Notes under the pieces: generated by a model | Seen by the model: the letters and a program-made list of their open reading frames with translations, nothing else | The model's database searches: none | What the model was told of the DNA's origin: nothing | Assembly (NCBI RefSeq): GCF_022919215.1 | Contig: NZ_CP095046.1 | Span: forward strand, 1,974,501-2,038,500 | DNA length: 64,000 nt | Source of the DNA: Hymenobacter cellulosilyticus | GTDB taxonomy: Bacteria; Bacteroidota; Bacteroidia; Cytophagales; Hymenobacteraceae | Direction: 5' to 3' | Shown: positions 61,441 to 64,000 of the stretch, one piece after another | Layout of the letters: each line of letters starts with the position of its first letter | Numbering within the stretch: position 1 is the first letter of the stretch | Position numbers and translations under genes: made by a program

Positions 61441-64000
61441 GCATTCAACCCGTACGCACTCCGGCGCGGCACCCGTCTTCCGCTACTGGCTGACGCTGTG
61501 CTTTTTGCTGGCCGGCCTTGTTCTGAGCAGTTCCGCCCAGGCCCAAACCTACGACGCGGTAGTCGCCTGGGATGGTACCGGCACGTTCCGCACGGTGCAG
61601 GCCGCCATTGATGCCGCGCCCACGGCCCGCACCACGGCCTACACCATCTACATCAAAAACGGCAAGTACAAGGAGAAAATCAACGTTCCCAGCAACAAGC
61701 CGTTTCTGCAGCTTATCGGGCAGAGCGTGGCCAACACCATCCTGACCTACGACGACTTTTCGGGCAAGCCCAACCCGGCCGGCGGCACGTTTGGTACTTC
61801 CAACTCGGCTTCGGTGACGGTGAATGCCGCCGACTTCTCGGCCCTGAACATCACCTTCGAAAACACCACCGGCGACGCGCCCCAGGCGTTGGCTATCAAC
61901 GTCAATGCCGACCGCGCCGTGTTCAAGAACTGCCGCTTTCTAGGCGGGCAGGATACGGTGCTGGCTAACGGCAACGGCCTGCGCCAGTACTTCCGCGACT
62001 GTTACATCGACGGCACCGTGGACTTTATCTTCGGTAGCTCCCGGGCCGTGTTTGAGCGGTGCATCGTGTATGCCAAAACCCGGCAGGACGGCCTGAGCGG
62101 CAGCTACATCACCGCCGCCAACACCCAGCCCGGTCAGGCTTTCGGCTACGTGTTTCGCAGCTGCACGATTCCAGCCAACCGCGGCACGACCAGCTACGTG
62201 CTGGGCCGCCCCTGGCAGAACTCGACCGGCAGCTCGCCGCTGGCCGAAAACAAAGTGGTGTGGCTGAAAACCACCATGGCTACCGGCATCATCAAGCCCG
62301 AGGGTTGGCAGGTGTGGGACGCGGGCACCAACACCGCCCTGATTACCTACGCCGAGTACAGCAGCCGCAAGTTCGACGGCCGCCCCATCAACGTGAGCCA
62401 GCGCGTGAGCTGGTCGAAGCAGCTGACCTCGGCCGACACGGCCCAGTACACGGTAGCCAACCTGTTTGGTACCTGGAACCCCTGCGCCGTTGCGCCCAGC
62501 GTGTGCACCGCCTTCACCCCCGACATTGCCGTAACCAACCTGCGCGGCACCAAAGGAGCTACCACGGCCACCTTCACCTGGAACCTGGCCTGGGCCGTGA
62601 ATCAGGCTAAGTTTGAGGTGTTCCGCGCCACCACGCGCAAGGGCACGTACGCCAAAATCGGTACGGACATCGTGGTGCCGAACGACACGACCTACAACTT
62701 CCAGACTTCCGACGCGCTGCCCGCCGCCGGTGCGGCCTACTTCTACTACATCCGTGCTTCGAAAGCTGGTCTGGCCACGCAAATCACCGACACGGTGGAA
62801 GTTTCGCGCGTGCCCACCATCACTACCACCGGCAGCCTGGGTACGTTTGCCCAGTATGCCTCGGGTCCTTCGGCCGTGCGCACCTACCAGCTGTCGGCCG
62901 TCAACCTGACCAGCAACCTGACCGTGACGCCCCCGGCCGGCTACGAAGTGTCGCCCAACAACGGCGTCAACTGGTTTACTGCCACCACGCCTTTGGTACT
63001 GGTGCCTACCAACAACGCCCTTCCTAACACGGCCATCAGCGTGCGGCTCAATGCTACCACGACTGGCTCGTACGCCGGCAACATCGTGCACAGCAGCCCG
63101 GGTGCCGGTTCCGTATCGGTAGCAGTGAGCGGCAACAAAGTGAATACCAACGCGCCGGTGTCGGAGCGCCTGCAGATGTGGTCCATGCGGGTAAGCGCCC
63201 AGGACAGCGCTAATGTCCGGTCGCCGTGGGTGGCCGCCAGCACGCCTACGCTGCGCAATCTGTACGTTTCCAACGGCACCACGGTAGCCGGCATCCCGGC
63301 TTACTCGGCGCGCTACGGTCAGGCCTTTGGCGCCACGGCAAATGGCGACGGTTCGTGGGGCACGGGTGTCGGTGGCCCGGGCGGCAACCTGAACCGCCGC
63401 TTCTACGAGCAGTTCACTATCAAGGCTGAGGGTGTCGCCGTCCGCGTCGACTCTCTGCTGCTGTGGTCAGCTTTCTACAACACGAACAGCAACACCAAGC
63501 TGGCCGTGGTCTTCTCCAAAACGGGCTTCACTACCGCCGACTCCACCGACGTATCGGGCGGCATGGGTCCGGCCGGCGCGCTGAACAGCACCGCCAACGG
63601 CGGGTTTGCTACGCCCATCGTGCTGAACAACCAGAACACGGGCCCCAACCAGAACTACCGTTTGGCCCTGGCCGGTGCCAGCGGCGTGCGCCTGGAAAAC
63701 GGCCAGACGCTGACTATTCGGATGTACTGGAGCTGCGGCAGCGGCAGCGCGGGCCGCTACGGCCTGCTGCGCGACGTGCAGGTGAAAGGGGAGCCCCTCA
63801 TCATTACGGGTACTCACGCGGCCGCGGCCTTGGCGGCTGGCCTGACGGCCTACCCCAACCCGGCCCAGCAGGAACTAACCCTGACCCACCCCAAAGCCGG
63901 AGCCGATGCCCAGGTTACCGTCTACTCGTTTGATGGTCGCAAGGTGGCCACGTTCAGCCCCAAGCCCGGGGTCGAGCAGACGCCCCTGAAGCTGGATGGC
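61441..64000 (+). CDS. Secreted multidomain pectinesterase (CE8), runs off the window
   Basis: The frame is open from the ATG at 61441 to the end of the window, 853 codons without a stop. Signal peptide to about residue 36 (LAGLVLSSSAQAQ). The CE8 beta-helix (about 37-340) has VQAAIDAAPTARTTAYTIYI, LGGQDTVLANG, the nucleophile Asp in TVDFIFGSSRAVFE and YVLGRPWQN with the Arg/Trp pair. A fibronectin-III-like segment follows (about 360-445, ATFTWNLAWAVNQAKFEVFR), then a beta-sandwich repeat region (SNLTVTPPAGYEVSPNNGVN) and a further domain around residues 565-790. The last part, LTAYPNPAQQELTLTHPKAG, is the beginning of a T9SS sorting domain, so only a few dozen residues are missing. It de-esterifies pectin for the neighbouring lyase. 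Confidence 0.93.

Overview
The window is GC-rich bacterial DNA from a Bacteroidota member, most likely a Hymenobacter or close relative (Cytophagales). The evidence is a SusC/SusD pair, type IX secretion sorting tails (YPNPA-type) on secreted enzymes, promoters of the TTG-N19-TAnnTTTG kind, a transaldolase/glucose-6-phosphate isomerase fusion and an N-acyl-ornithine carbamoyltransferase in place of ordinary OTCase. The genus is inference; no rRNA or tRNA gene is present.

Layout. 1-5017: the end of a PAP2 phosphatase, an OmpR-type response regulator with its histidine kinase, and a large outer-membrane beta-barrel protein. 5127-33506: a glucuronoxylan utilisation locus. A LacI-family regulator with an unusual N-terminal zinc ribbon is divergent from uxuA, GH67 alpha-glucuronidase, an SDR (likely mannonate/fructuronate oxidoreductase) and SusC/SusD. 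Then follow an acetyl esterase, a GH3 beta-xylosidase, xylB, xylA, tal-pgi, GH51 arabinofuranosidase, GH10 xylanase and GH115 alpha-glucuronidase. Together they import xylo-oligosaccharides, strip acetyl, arabinose and methyl-glucuronate side groups, cut to xylose, and feed xylose and glucuronate to the pentose phosphate and Entner-Doudoroff routes. 33696-41225: minus-strand genes (DUF1349 protein, sugar O-acetyltransferase, disordered hypothetical, thioesterase, a very large GHMP kinase/UDP-sugar pyrophosphorylase fusion and a GalU-like enzyme). 41898-57198: a complete arginine pathway: argH, argE and argB on the minus strand; a GNAT acetyltransferase, argG, argC, argD, carA, carB and argF' on the plus strand, separated by a long leader region. 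57297-64000: secreted plant cell-wall enzymes with T9SS tails: GH11-CBM60 xylanase, PL1 pectate lyase and a CE8 pectinesterase that runs off the end.

Regulation. The uxuA and xylB promoters each carry a near-identical LacI-type palindrome at exactly the same distance (80.5 bp from operator centre to the start of the -7 box), which ties the two transcription units into one regulon. Two weaker LacI-type palindromes lie in the divergent pectate lyase/pectinesterase promoter region.

Repeats. At least three families of imperfect inverted repeats fill intergenic gaps: TGTCATCCTGA...TCAGGATGACA (four copies), GAACGTCATGCTGA...GAAGCATCTCTACCGC (five arms), and a GTCATGTCGA...GAGACATCTCGC type. Two pairs of the second family bracket single AT-richer cargo genes, one of them an Imm50-like immunity gene, and in both cases the repeat supplies the stop codon.

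Quality. Eight genes need twelve one-base insertions to read through, mostly in or beside short G/C runs, including genes expected to be needed (argD). This looks like a systematic sequencing error rather than gene decay; those genes are given with full restored extents.
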